From: Vulcanimicrobiota bacterium
GTDB lineage: Bacteria; Vulcanimicrobiota; Vulcanimicrobiia; Vulcanimicrobiales; Vulcanimicrobiaceae
Assembly: GCA_003140215.1 (NCBI GenBank)
Contig: PLJL01000004.1
Coordinates: 199,062 to 263,061, forward strand
DNA: 64,000 nt
Direction: 5' to 3'
Below the pieces are notes generated by a model, which did not search any database, was not told the DNA's origin, and was given only the letters and a program-made list of their open reading frames with translations. Each line of letters starts with the position of its first letter. Within the stretch, counting starts at the first letter, position 1. Below, piece after piece: positions 1-8,048 of this stretch. The translations under genes were made by a program, and so were the position numbers.

Positions 1-868
1 TCAGCTCGGTGCCGCACACGTTCACACAATTGATCACGAGGTCGGCGAGTTGCGGCAGCGCGGCCGGCAGCGCTTCGAGTACCGCCAGCGCGTCGCGGGC
101 GTCGACGACGGCGAGGTCGTCGACGTAGCCCTGCTCGACGAGCAGTTGACCGGCCGCCGTCCCGAGGCGCGGCACGATGCCGACGACGCGTCCCTGCGGG
201 CCGACGCGCTCGCGCGCTTGCGCGCAGGCCAGCAACCCCGACTTGCCGTCGGCGCCGATGACGCAGACGGTCTGGCCTTCGTGCGCGAGCCGCCGCACCT
301 GCGCCGGCGCGCCGGCGACGTCGAGGACGGCGAGCGCGACGTCGGTCGGCAGATCGTCGGGCAGTCGCGCGTACATCGCGCTCTCGAACAGGATCGCCGT
401 GCCCCGCACCGCGATCTGACCGGTCGTCACGTCGACCGCGGTCACCTCGTCGAGGTGCAGTGGGGTGAGGGTGAGCGAGACGAGCGATGCGATGCGGTCG
501 CCGACCGCGACGTCCTCGCGCGACGCCAGCGCCGGACCGATCTCGCGGACGCGCCCCACGAACATCCCGCCGCTGCCGGTAACCGGATTGTGCTGCTTGC
601 CGCGCTCGCGCACGGTCGCCAGGACGTGCGCGCCGACGGCGTGGGGATCGCCGGCGCACGCATCGGCGATCTGCTTGAACGAGGCCGAGTCGACGTTGAG
701 GGTCTCGACGTCGCACAGGATCTCGTTGGCGAACGCGCGCGGCGTGTTGTCGAGCTTCCACGCGCTCTGCGGCAGCGCACCCTTGGGCTCGCACACGCGG
801 TGCGAGCCCAGCCGGCAACCGCTGCCCAGCGGCGCGACGAGATGCGCATCGTCGAGTACGTGCGTCAA
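1..868 (-). CDS. kdd: L-erythro-3,5-diaminohexanoate dehydrogenase (3' end cut by window)
   Basis: Oxidises L-erythro-3,5-diaminohexanoate to the 5-amino-3-oxo acid with NAD(P), a step of anaerobic lysine fermentation. Reading the minus strand from 868 gives a continuous frame with family-typical stretches: GSHRVCEPKGALPQ near the start, then KQHNPVTGSGGMF, SLTLTPLHLDEVTAVD and LDVAGAPAQV, and a Rossmann loop read as GADGKSG. The start is TTG at 866-868, sharing bases with the TGA stop of the upstream Lrp gene (TTGA overlap), so the two are translationally coupled. There is no ATG that early in the frame. The protein runs off the window after about 289 codons, so the C-terminus is missing. 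Recognition is by remembered family sequence. Partner genes kamA, kamDE, kce and kal would lie outside the window. Confidence 0.88.
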   Translation of the reverse strand, partial: MTHVLDDAHLVAPLGSGCRLGSHRVCEPKGALPQSAWKLDNTPRAFANEILCDVETLNVDSASFKQIADACAGDPHAVGAHVLATVRERGKQHNPVTGSGGMFVGRVREIGPALASREDVAVGDRIASLVSLTLTPLHLDEVTAVDVTTGQIAVRGTAILFESAMYARLPDDLPTDVALAVLDVAGAPAQVRRLAHEGQTVCVIGADGKSGLLACAQARERVGPQGRVVGIVPRLGTAAGQLLVEQGYVDDLAVVDARDALAVLEALPAALPQLADLVINCVNVCGTEL

Positions 869-1383
869 GCGAGCGCCTCGACCGGGAGGCCGCCGCGTTC
901 GAACGGGGTCGAGAGCACCAGCGTCGTGCGCGTGCGCGCCACCCCGGGGACGCGCTTGATGCGGGTCAGGAAGTCGTCGAGGTGCGCGGTCGAGCGGGTG
1001 CAGACTTTGAGCAGATACGTCTCGTCGCCGGCGACGCTGTGGATCTCGAGGACCTCGGGAAACGCCTGGACCGCTGCGGTGAAGCCGTCGTAGTCGAGAT
1101 CGGGGGCGCAGAACGCGCTCACGAAGGCGGTCAACTCGTAGCCGACCCGGCGCGCGTCGAGCTGGGCCGCGTAGCGCCGCACGAAGCCGCGCGACTCGAG
1201 GCGCTTCACGCGGTCGTGGACGGCGGGCGGCTTGAGGTTGACCAGCACGCCCAGCTCGGCATAGGTCGAGCGGGCGTTGCGCTGCAGCGCCGCCAGGAGG
1301 GTGAGGTCGGTCCGGTCCAGCTCGGGGTGCCCGCCCGCCGAGCGCCCGTTCCCACCCTCAATCGATTCGGGCTTTGCGATCAT
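865..1383 (-). CDS. Lrp/AsnC family transcriptional regulator
   Basis: DNA-binding regulator of the leucine-responsive family. An N-terminal winged helix-turn-helix (LDRTDLTLLAALQRNARS, then a recognition helix around KPPAVHDRVKRLESRGFVRR) is followed by a RAM/AsnC ligand-binding domain containing VAGDETYLLKV and the typical end ITRTRTTLVLS-like strand (read as VARTRTTLVLSTPF). I start it at ATG 1383; a GTG at 1410 in the same frame adds nine residues. It overlaps kdd by four bases, so the pair forms an operon, and this protein is the obvious candidate for a lysine- or amino-acid-responsive local regulator of kdd. That link is inferred from position only. Confidence 0.85.
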   Translation of the reverse strand: MIAKPESIEGGNGRSAGGHPELDRTDLTLLAALQRNARSTYAELGVLVNLKPPAVHDRVKRLESRGFVRRYAAQLDARRVGYELTAFVSAFCAPDLDYDGFTAAVQAFPEVLEIHSVAGDETYLLKVCTRSTAHLDDFLTRIKRVPGVARTRTTLVLSTPFERGGLPVEALA

Positions 1384-1415
1384 AGCACCATCATTTCTTC
1401 GGCCATTCACTAATA

Positions 1416-1436
1416 CCCCTGAATGCTTTCATGGGG
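1416..1436. promoter_or_regulatory. Imperfect inverted repeat upstream of the Lrp gene
   Basis: CCCCTGAA at 1416-1423 is mirrored by TTCATGGGG at 1428-1436 with one bulged base. It lies between the Lrp-family gene and the divergent toxin-antitoxin operon. Lrp-type regulators often bind such sites near their own start, so it could be an autoregulatory operator. No other support. Confidence 0.3.
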
Positions 1437-1522
1437 GATAGGGTCACCTAGTCGCAATGCGGCAGGGTGGCAAGCCCATGCTCGTGGGCGGACCACACCT
1501 GCGCGATGAATGCGCTGTCTTC

Positions 1523-1551
1523 TTGAAGTAACGAGATCATTCTGCTATTAT
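1523..1551 (+). promoter_or_regulatory. Sigma70-type promoter of the AbiE operon
   Basis: TTGAAG (1523-1528), a 17-base spacer, and TATTAT (1546-1551) preceded by TG one base away (extended -10). Transcription would start about 1558, leaving a leader of fewer than ten bases before ATG 1566. This AT-rich block stands out from its GC-rich surroundings and is the closest match to consensus in this part of the window. Confidence 0.7.
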
Positions 1552-1565
1552 TTCAGATAGAAAGA

Positions 1566-2162
1566 ATGACAATATCAGCAAAGATCGAGCGCCGGGTCAA
1601 CGCGGCCCCAGCCGGCCATATCTTCACGATCAGTGACTTCCTCGGAGGCGCCTCTCCGGCAGCTGTCACGACCGCCCTCTCGCGACTCAGCAAGCGCGGC
1701 GCGCTGGACCGGGTGCGTCGTGGGCTCTACCATAAGCCGCGGGCCTCGCGGTTCGGACGTGGCTCAGCGCCCGCCCAATCAGTAGCGCTGCTGGCCTCCG
1801 GCGGCAAGGCCCCCGGACCGGCGGGCGCAAGCGCCGCCGCCGCCCTCGGACTGACCACGCAAATCCCACCGCGCGCGAGCGTCGCCGTAGTCGGGAACCC
1901 GCCGACGGCCGTTCCGAATGTCCGTTTTGTGAAGCGCTCCAACGTCGAGCGGGTCGCTGCGCGGCTTCGGCCTGCCGAGGTCGCACTGCTCGAAGTCTTG
2001 CGCGATGATCTGAAGTGGGTCGAGATTCCAGAGGCTGCTGTCCGCTCTCGACTGCACGCGATGATTGCCGCCGGCGATATTGATCCTCGCCGCGTGCGGC
2101 GAGCCGCGAAGCGCGAGCCACGCCGGGTGGCATTAGGCTTGGAAACGTTGCTGTCCGCATGA
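1566..2162 (+). CDS. AbiEi-like antitoxin (DUF6088 type)
   Basis: Predicted antitoxin and autorepressor of a type IV toxin-antitoxin pair. The first 60 residues form a winged helix-turn-helix (ISDFLGGASPAAVTTALSRL, then GALDRVRRGLYHKP, typical of AbiEi/DUF6088 proteins). The rest is a helical C-terminal domain ending in a basic segment. In characterised AbiE systems the antitoxin represses the operon by binding inverted repeats at its promoter and counters the toxin without direct binding; that is family knowledge. The start is ATG 1566, a few bases after the predicted transcription start, with only a weak AGAAAG ribosome site. It overlaps the toxin gene by four bases (ATGA at 2159-2162). Confidence 0.78.
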   Translation: MTISAKIERRVNAAPAGHIFTISDFLGGASPAAVTTALSRLSKRGALDRVRRGLYHKPRASRFGRGSAPAQSVALLASGGKAPGPAGASAAAALGLTTQIPPRASVAVVGNPPTAVPNVRFVKRSNVERVAARLRPAEVALLEVLRDDLKWVEIPEAAVRSRLHAMIAAGDIDPRRVRRAAKREPRRVALGLETLLSA

Positions 2163-3133
2163 TGCCGACGGCGCTGCTACGGGAGTCTCCGGACGATTTC
2201 GCGGTCCTTGTCGACAGGACATCCGCACACCTAGAATACCCCGCAGCGTTCGTCGAACGCGACTACTGGATCACCGAGATCCTGCGTTCCATCGCGAAGC
2301 CGATCCCGGACTATGATGCCAACGTGATCTTCAAAGGCGGAACGAGCCTTTCAAAGGGTTGGGGCCTCATCCAACGCATGTCCGAAGACGTGGACGCGCT
2401 CGTCACGTTTGGCCCAGAGACGACAAAAGGCGCCCGCGAAAGGGTTCTGAAGCTACTGATCGCACGAGTCGAGGACGATATTGGTGTTGCCGCGATCGAC
2501 GGAAACGCGGAAAAATCGGTGCACCGCGCTAAGAACTTCGCTTATCCCCAGAAGCACACCCACGGCGCGCTGACTGGTGAGCGGGTGCTACTCGAGCTCG
2601 GAACTCGAGGAGGTCCCGAACCACACCAGCGCTTGCAATTGCGATCGTTAATCGCAGAGGTTGCGACAAAATACTTTGGCGTCGCGGAAGGCGAATTTCG
2701 CGAATTTGCCTTCGTCGAAATCGACACGCTGTCACCCGAGCGGACGCTACTCGAGAAGATCGCAGCGCTTCATCACCTCGCGGCCACCGCCGCGGTTGAG
2801 GCAGCTGCCTTCGCCGAGGTAGGGACAAGACTCCGCCATGCGTACGACATTGCGATGTTGCTCGCGGATGAAAAAACGATGAGTGCGTTGCGCGAGGGCG
2901 ATCTGTTGGCCCTCGTTGCAGATATCGAGCGACGCTCGGTCGACAACGGGTGGGGTTGGACCGCACGTCCGGTGGGCGGATATGCTGACAGCCCAGCTTT
3001 TGAACCAGCATTCACGGACCATACGGCAATCGCTGAGGCGTACGCTCGGGCGCTTGAGCTGGTGGTTGGCGGGCCGAAGCCATCGCTTCGCGCCGTCGCC
3101 GACCTGGCAAAGGCCCACGCCGCGTCGCTGTAG
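2159..3133 (+). CDS. AbiEii/AbiGii-type nucleotidyltransferase toxin
   Basis: Predicted toxin of the type IV pair. The nucleotidyltransferase signature is clear: FKGGTSLSKGWGLI followed by RMSEDVDALV, the G-G-S then D-x-D arrangement of AbiEii proteins, near residues 60-85. A later conserved stretch, SPERTLLEKIAALHH, also fits this family. The 324-residue length is normal. AbiEii enzymes transfer nucleotides, in some members to tRNA acceptor ends, causing growth arrest and sometimes phage abortive infection; the target here is unknown. It is translated with the antitoxin through the ATGA overlap. All active-site residues I can place are present, so the toxin looks functional. Confidence 0.85.
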   Translation: MMPTALLRESPDDFAVLVDRTSAHLEYPAAFVERDYWITEILRSIAKPIPDYDANVIFKGGTSLSKGWGLIQRMSEDVDALVTFGPETTKGARERVLKLLIARVEDDIGVAAIDGNAEKSVHRAKNFAYPQKHTHGALTGERVLLELGTRGGPEPHQRLQLRSLIAEVATKYFGVAEGEFREFAFVEIDTLSPERTLLEKIAALHHLAATAAVEAAAFAEVGTRLRHAYDIAMLLADEKTMSALREGDLLALVADIERRSVDNGWGWTARPVGGYADSPAFEPAFTDHTAIAEAYARALELVVGGPKPSLRAVADLAKAHAASL

Positions 3134-3173
3134 CGCGACAGGGCGGCCGCGCCGCCCCGGGAAGGGGCGCTCG

Positions 3174-4763
3174 ATGCGGTGGTTGCGAGCGCCGATGGTC
3201 GGGGCGGCGGTCATGGCCTGCGGATGCGGCGGCCCGTCCGGACCGACCGTCCGTTTCGCGATCGCCGCCGATCCGCAGTCGCTCGATCCGCTCTTCGCGC
3301 ACGCCGACGCTGCGAGCGTCGAGCAGCAAGTCGCCCGGCTCGCCTTCGAGCCGTTCATCGACGTCGACGAGAACGGGAACCCGATTCCGGTCCTGATCGA
3401 CCGAATCCCGACGGTGGAGAACGGCGGCGTCTCGCGCGACGGGCGGGTTATCACGTACCGGCTGCGCGCCGGCGTGCGTTGGCAAGACGGCGTCGCGGTG
3501 ACGGCGCACGACGTGGTGTGGACGCTCGGGGCCATCCTCGACGATCGCAATCCGGTGCGCTCGCGCGCCGGCTACGACCGCGTTCGCACCGCCGTGGCCG
3601 TCGACGCACGCACGGTGCGGATCACCTTGCGGCAGCCCTGGGCGCCGGCCGTCGCGACGCTGTTCAGCTACGGGACCGCGCCGCAGTACGTGCTGCCCGC
3701 GCATTTGCTCGAAAAGGAGACGCGGCTCGACATTGCCGCCTTTTCCTCGCATCCGGTCGGCAACGGGCCGTATCGCTTCGTGTCGTGGGCGCGCGGCGAC
3801 GGGCTCGTGTACGAGGCCAACCCGTCGTACTGGCGCGGCGCGCCGAAGGTGGCGCGACTGCAGATCCGCATCGTCCCGGATCCGGGCACGAACTTCACGC
3901 TGCTCCTGAGCGGCGGGCTCGACTGGAACCTGCTCTCGCCCGCGCAGCGCGCGTCGCTCGGAACGCGCGCCACGCTCGCCTTTCGCACCGTGCCGCTCGC
4001 GCTCGTCGCCGGAATCGCGATCAACACGACGCGTCCTCCGCTCGACGACGTGCGGGTGCGGCAGGCCATAGCGGCCTCGATCGACCGCGCGACGATCTCC
4101 AAGAAGATCACCTTCGGCCGCTATCCCGTCGTCGACACCGCGCAGGCGCTGGGCTCGTGGGCGCGCGATGCGTCGGTGCGCGAGCCGGGCTACGATCCGG
4201 CCGCCGCCGATCGTCTGCTCGACGCCGCGGGTTGGAGGCGCGGCGCGTCAGGGGTGCGCGAGAAGGGTGGCCGGCAGCTGGTGCTGACCTACGTGCAGTT
4301 TCCGGAGTCCGCCACCGGCGTGCGCGTGGCGACGTTGGTGCAGAGCGAGCTCGCGGAACGCGGCTTGCGCGCCACGATCAAATCGCTCTCCAACGCGCAG
4401 CTCTTTCTGCCGCGCTCGCAGGGCGGCGCGCTCGCCTCGGGCGCATTCGATTTAGCGTACGTTCCGTGGCCGATGGGTGCCGACCCCGACGACTCGTTCT
4501 TGCTGACCTGTCCTGGCGCGGCGAACTACATGCGCTGGTGCGACCCGCAGACCGAGGCGCTCGAGCGCCGCGCCGTGGTCGCTCCCAGCCGCGCGGAGCG
4601 CACGCGCCTCTATGCTGCGATCGAACGCCGCGTCGCCGCGCAAGTCCCGATCGTCTATTTGTTCAACCCGTCGTATTCGTACGCGTACCGCACCGCGCTG
4701 CACGGCTTCTCACCCAACGCGTTCAATCCGACCTGGGACGCCTACCGCTGGACCCTCATGTAG
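3174..4763 (+). CDS. Family 5 extracellular solute-binding lipoprotein (peptide/nickel ABC type)
   Basis: Periplasmic binding component of a DppA/OppA-like ABC importer. Start is ATG 3174, preceded by a GGGAAGGGG ribosome site; the frame is open further upstream but that part overlaps the toxin gene. The first 18 residues look like a lipoprotein signal with cysteine after VMA. The mature part opens with the usual family 5 pattern FAIAADPQSLDPLFA, then YRLRAGVRWQDGVAVTAHDV and SHPVGNGPYRFVSW. At 529 residues it is full length. No permease or ATPase gene is adjacent, so it must share a transporter encoded elsewhere. Its 3' end overlaps the convergent minus-strand gene by eight bases. Substrate is not evident. 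Confidence 0.87.
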   Translation: MRWLRAPMVGAAVMACGCGGPSGPTVRFAIAADPQSLDPLFAHADAASVEQQVARLAFEPFIDVDENGNPIPVLIDRIPTVENGGVSRDGRVITYRLRAGVRWQDGVAVTAHDVVWTLGAILDDRNPVRSRAGYDRVRTAVAVDARTVRITLRQPWAPAVATLFSYGTAPQYVLPAHLLEKETRLDIAAFSSHPVGNGPYRFVSWARGDGLVYEANPSYWRGAPKVARLQIRIVPDPGTNFTLLLSGGLDWNLLSPAQRASLGTRATLAFRTVPLALVAGIAINTTRPPLDDVRVRQAIAASIDRATISKKITFGRYPVVDTAQALGSWARDASVREPGYDPAAADRLLDAAGWRRGASGVREKGGRQLVLTYVQFPESATGVRVATLVQSELAERGLRATIKSLSNAQLFLPRSQGGALASGAFDLAYVPWPMGADPDDSFLLTCPGAANYMRWCDPQTEALERRAVVAPSRAERTRLYAAIERRVAAQVPIVYLFNPSYSYAYRTALHGFSPNAFNPTWDAYRWTLM

Positions 4764-5193
4764 GCTGATACCATGCACCGAGCTGTGCGCGCGCTTCGTC
4801 GACGGACAGCCGGAGCGCGGCCTGCGTCAGCTGCGGCGTGACCCACTGCGAGAACGGTGTGGAGATGTTCTCGTGCGCGCCCGACGGCGTATGCACCTGG
4901 ACGACCGCGATGAGCCGGCTGCGCCCGAGCTCATCGGCAAGCCGCACCAGCGCCGGCCACAATCTGCGGTGCACGAAGGTGACCTTTCCGTCGACGAGAC
5001 GAAAGCAACGCACGTCATCTGAATCAGCGATCGCTCCAAGCGCGGCGAAGATCTCGCGGCCGCGCGCATGGCCCCACCAGCTCCCGCGAATCCGTTCGCC
5101 GGCGACGGCTTCGGCGACGCTCGGCACGGGTCCGCGCGCTGACGCCAGCACGACGCCATGCTGCTCGACGAATGCGACCGGATCGAAGCTCAC
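4756..5193 (-). CDS. Conserved hypothetical protein
   Basis: A 145-residue soluble protein I cannot assign to a function. Recognisable blocks are RIRGSWWGHARGREIFAALG and VTFVHRRLWPALVRLA; proteins with this SWWGH..G.EIF core occur in many bacteria without a known role, so it is probably a real gene. It is the last gene of the minus-strand string that runs down from the ArsR gene, 22 bases after the VOC gene. Its 3' end overlaps the solute-binding gene on the other strand by eight bases. No signal peptide or membrane segment. Confidence 0.7.
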   Translation of the reverse strand: MSFDPVAFVEQHGVVLASARGPVPSVAEAVAGERIRGSWWGHARGREIFAALGAIADSDDVRCFRLVDGKVTFVHRRLWPALVRLADELGRSRLIAVVQVHTPSGAHENISTPFSQWVTPQLTQAALRLSVDEARAQLGAWYQPT

Positions 5194-5215
5194 TTCGACT
5201 CCCCAGATGGTGCGA

Positions 5216-5599
5216 TCAGCCGATGTGGCAGACTTCGAGCTGGTTGCCGTCGGGGTCGTCGAAGAACACCGCGTAGTACTTCGGCCCGTAGACGCCGTCG
5301 TCGCGTTCGATGTTGCGCGCGCCGATCGCTGCGAGATAGACTCCGATCGCGTCGACCGTGCCGCGCGACGGCGCGTCGAATGCGATGCGCGTCAAACCCG
5401 GCGTCATGTTCGGGTCCTCGGTGATGCCGAACCACTCGGTCGACTCCCAGTCGTCGGGTGCGTCGGGTGGCGGTATCTGCCAGGTGGTGAACGTCTTCCC
5501 GTCCTCGCGCACCGCCCCCAACACGTTGAGCAACGCGTCGTAGAACTCGGTCGCTTTCACGCGGTCGCGAACGCGCAGGTCGACGTGCGAGAGCAGCAT
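5216..5599 (-). CDS. VOC (glyoxalase/bleomycin resistance) family protein
   Basis: A 127-residue metal-dependent lyase/dioxygenase-fold protein. It begins MLLSHVDLRVRDRVKATEFY, a typical first beta-alpha-beta unit, and ends YYAVFFDDPDGNQLEVCHIG, the second unit with the conserved DPDGN and a C-terminal metal-ligand glutamate. His5 and the late Glu are likely metal ligands. The start ATG (5597-5599) overlaps the stop of the upstream phosphoesterase gene (TGATG), which indicates coupling. Substrate unknown; VOC proteins range from glyoxalases to antibiotic-binding proteins. Confidence 0.83.
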   Translation of the reverse strand: MLLSHVDLRVRDRVKATEFYDALLNVLGAVREDGKTFTTWQIPPPDAPDDWESTEWFGITEDPNMTPGLTRIAFDAPSRGTVDAIGVYLAAIGARNIERDDGVYGPKYYAVFFDDPDGNQLEVCHIG

Positions 5600-6798
5600 C
5601 AGCAAGACACCGTTCCCGCCGCGAGCGTGCAGGCCCGGCGTTCGATGCCGTCCGCGTCGCGCAGTGAGATCGCCCATCCCGTGGCGCTCTTGGTGTACAC
5701 GGCGAAGCCGAATTGCTTGCTCGCGTAGGGCGCCGGCGCGGCGAACGGATAGATCGCGCGGCCGCCGGCCTTCGCGGTGCCGGGGGTCTTTTGGAAGCCG
5801 ATGTACTTTGCGGTCGATCCGGCGTCGTCGAGGTCGTCGCCGCTCTCGCCGTTGACGATCAGCGGCGGGTAACCAGTCAGGTTGATCGCTTCGAAATCGT
5901 GGACGTGGCCGGCGAGCACGACGCTGAACGGGGCGAGCGCGCCGGGCGTCGCGAGCAGCGCTAGGGTCTGGTTGGTATTCGCGTAAGGCGGCCGATGCGT
6001 CACCAGCCAGCGTTCGCCCGACGTCGTCGCCGTGAGGTCGCGCGCCTTGCTGAACGATCCCTGGTAGTAGGTGATGCGGTTGGGATCGGGCTGGCTGTCG
6101 CTGGGATCGGCGGCGGTGTCGGTGACCACGATCTGCAAGCCGGCGAACGTGACGGCCCAGGGGTTCACGCCGTCGGTGAGCCGCGACTCGCACTGCGCCG
6201 TGGCGTCGCCGGGGTCGAGGTAACGGAACCAGGCCGGACCGCCGCGCTGACAATCCTCATGGTTGCCGCGGACCAAGATCAGCGGCGCGGCAGCAAAGAG
6301 CGGTTTGCCCGGTGCGAACCAGTCGGCGTTCCACGACATGCTGGTGTCGCCCCAGCGGTTGACACACTCCTTCATCGTGGATAGGCAGTTGTTCTCGCGG
6401 TAGTAGTAGTCGCCGACGTGCACCAGGAGATCGGGATGCACCGCGGCGATCGTCTGGGCGATCTTCGGAAACGGCCAGTCGGCGATGTCGCCGCAGTTCT
6501 GCTGCTCGTCGTCTTTCATGCGGCAGCCGGTGTCGCCGAACACGACCACCGTGCGGACCGACTGCGGCGGCGCCGGAAGGCGCTGGTTCTCGACCGCGAC
6601 GTTGGTCGCGTTGGGCGGCACGATCGCCTCACAGACGGTTTCGTCGAAGCCGGTCATCGCCGCGGCGCGTTGGCGCATCGGGGTCGAGCCGCCGTCGTAC
6701 GATAGCGACGGGCACGACTGGGTGACGAGCGCGCGGGCGTGCGGCTTGCCGTCGGCGGCGTATTGGATCCAGGCGGAGAGCACGGCGGCGAAGAGCAT
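5599..6798 (-). CDS. Secreted metallophosphoesterase (copy 1)
   Basis: Calcineurin-like phosphoesterase of 399 residues with all the metal-binding motifs in order: VVFGDTGC (residues ~85), LLVHVGDYYY, LVRGNHEDC, WLVTHRPPY and VLAGHVHDFE. The N-terminus (MLFAAVLSAWIQYAADG) is a short signal-like segment, so it probably acts outside the cytoplasm. Several Cys pairs in the catalytic domain support an oxidising location. It lies 13 bases after a paralogue (6812-7984) with the same start, domain order and C-terminal Cys, so the pair arose by tandem duplication. The substrate, a phosphomonoester or diester, cannot be told. Confidence 0.87.
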   Translation of the reverse strand: MLFAAVLSAWIQYAADGKPHARALVTQSCPSLSYDGGSTPMRQRAAAMTGFDETVCEAIVPPNATNVAVENQRLPAPPQSVRTVVVFGDTGCRMKDDEQQNCGDIADWPFPKIAQTIAAVHPDLLVHVGDYYYRENNCLSTMKECVNRWGDTSMSWNADWFAPGKPLFAAAPLILVRGNHEDCQRGGPAWFRYLDPGDATAQCESRLTDGVNPWAVTFAGLQIVVTDTAADPSDSQPDPNRITYYQGSFSKARDLTATTSGERWLVTHRPPYANTNQTLALLATPGALAPFSVVLAGHVHDFEAINLTGYPPLIVNGESGDDLDDAGSTAKYIGFQKTPGTAKAGGRAIYPFAAPAPYASKQFGFAVYTKSATGWAISLRDADGIERRACTLAAGTVSC

Positions 6799-6811
6799 GC
6801 GGGCCTCAAAA

Positions 6812-7984
6812 TCAGCAGCGAACGGTGCGGTTCGCGAGGGTGCAGCGCGCGCGTTCGGTCCCGTCGGCTGCGCGCAGCGAGATCGTCCACCCCACGGCGG
6901 TTCGCGTGTACACCCCGAACCCGAAACTCGACGACCCGAAGATGTCTCCCTGCACGCGCAGGTCGCCGACCGCGAGCCCGAGGAACGCGGCGTAGTTCGG
7001 ATCGAGGTTCGCTCCGCCCTCGCCGTTGATGAGCAGCGGCGGCAACGCTGCCACGTTCATGGCCGCGAAGAAGTGGATGTGCCCGGCCAGGACGGCGTCG
7101 AACGGCGCGAGCGCGTCGCCCATCGCCGTTCGCTCGTCGTCGTTGGTGTAGGGCGGCCGATGCGTCACGAACCAGCTGAGATGCGGCGGCGGACTCGAGC
7201 GCACGCCGGCCCGGAGCGCGTTCGTCCGGCGCTCCAGTTCTTTCGCGGCGGCGAACTGGCGGCGATAGATCGGCGCGCGCGTGGGATCGACGGTACGGTC
7301 CTCGGCGACCGACGAGTCGAAGGCGACGATGAGCAGGTTGCCCAGATCGACCGCGTAGGGATCGGTCGCGTCCACGCAGGTCTGCAGTGCATGCGGATCG
7401 AGGTAGCGGAACCAGCCGGCGCCGTTGCGCCCGCACTCTTCGTGGTTGCCGCGCAGCAGAACCACCGGCGCGGCGGCAAAGATCGGGGCCGCCGGGGTGA
7501 GAAAGTCGGCGTACCACGCGGGCGCGTCGTCGCCGTGCGGGCTGTCGGCGCAGCGGGCGAGCAGCGGGCAGGGCTTCTCGCGATAGAGATAGTCCCCGAC
7601 GTGGACGACGAGGTCGGGTTTCACGGCCGCGATCGAGCGCGCGATCTGCGGAAACGGCCACCCGGCGGGATCGTCGCACGCCTGCGCGGTGAGCGTGCTG
7701 ATGCGGCAGCCGGTATCGCCCAGGACGACGACGGTGCGTGGATCGTGCGCCGGCACGGGGAGCTCGTGGTCGCCGACGCGGATGCGCTTCGCACTTGGAT
7801 CGACCGCGGCGTCGCACACCGCGTCGTCGAACTGCGCGGCCTTGGGGACGCGCACAGCCATCGGTACGCTGCGCCCGTCCTCGAGCATGGCCGGACAGGC
7901 GGCGTCGGTAACGACCGCGCGCGCGTGCGGCTTGCCGTCGGCGGCGTACTGCAGCCAGGCCGAGAGAACCGCTGCGACGAGCAT
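6812..7984 (-). CDS. Secreted metallophosphoesterase (copy 2, tandem paralogue)
   Basis: A 390-residue paralogue of the gene downstream. Motifs are VVLGDTGC, LVVHVGDYLY, LLRGNHEEC, WFVTHRPPY and VLAGHIHFF, all intact, so both copies should be active. It shares the opening sequence MLVAAVLSAWLQYAADGKPH with its partner almost exactly, while the middle has diverged, which suggests an old duplication with a conserved export signal. It is 64 bases downstream of the DUF2182-hydrolase fusion and probably in the same transcript. Function beyond phosphoester hydrolysis is unknown. Confidence 0.87.
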   Translation of the reverse strand: MLVAAVLSAWLQYAADGKPHARAVVTDAACPAMLEDGRSVPMAVRVPKAAQFDDAVCDAAVDPSAKRIRVGDHELPVPAHDPRTVVVLGDTGCRISTLTAQACDDPAGWPFPQIARSIAAVKPDLVVHVGDYLYREKPCPLLARCADSPHGDDAPAWYADFLTPAAPIFAAAPVVLLRGNHEECGRNGAGWFRYLDPHALQTCVDATDPYAVDLGNLLIVAFDSSVAEDRTVDPTRAPIYRRQFAAAKELERRTNALRAGVRSSPPPHLSWFVTHRPPYTNDDERTAMGDALAPFDAVLAGHIHFFAAMNVAALPPLLINGEGGANLDPNYAAFLGLAVGDLRVQGDIFGSSSFGFGVYTRTAVGWTISLRAADGTERARCTLANRTVRC

Positions 7985-8048
7985 CGATTCGGGCTACGCG
8001 TTCGGGTGATCGTCCTCCCGTTGCTCGGGCGCGACCGACCCTGGGCGC

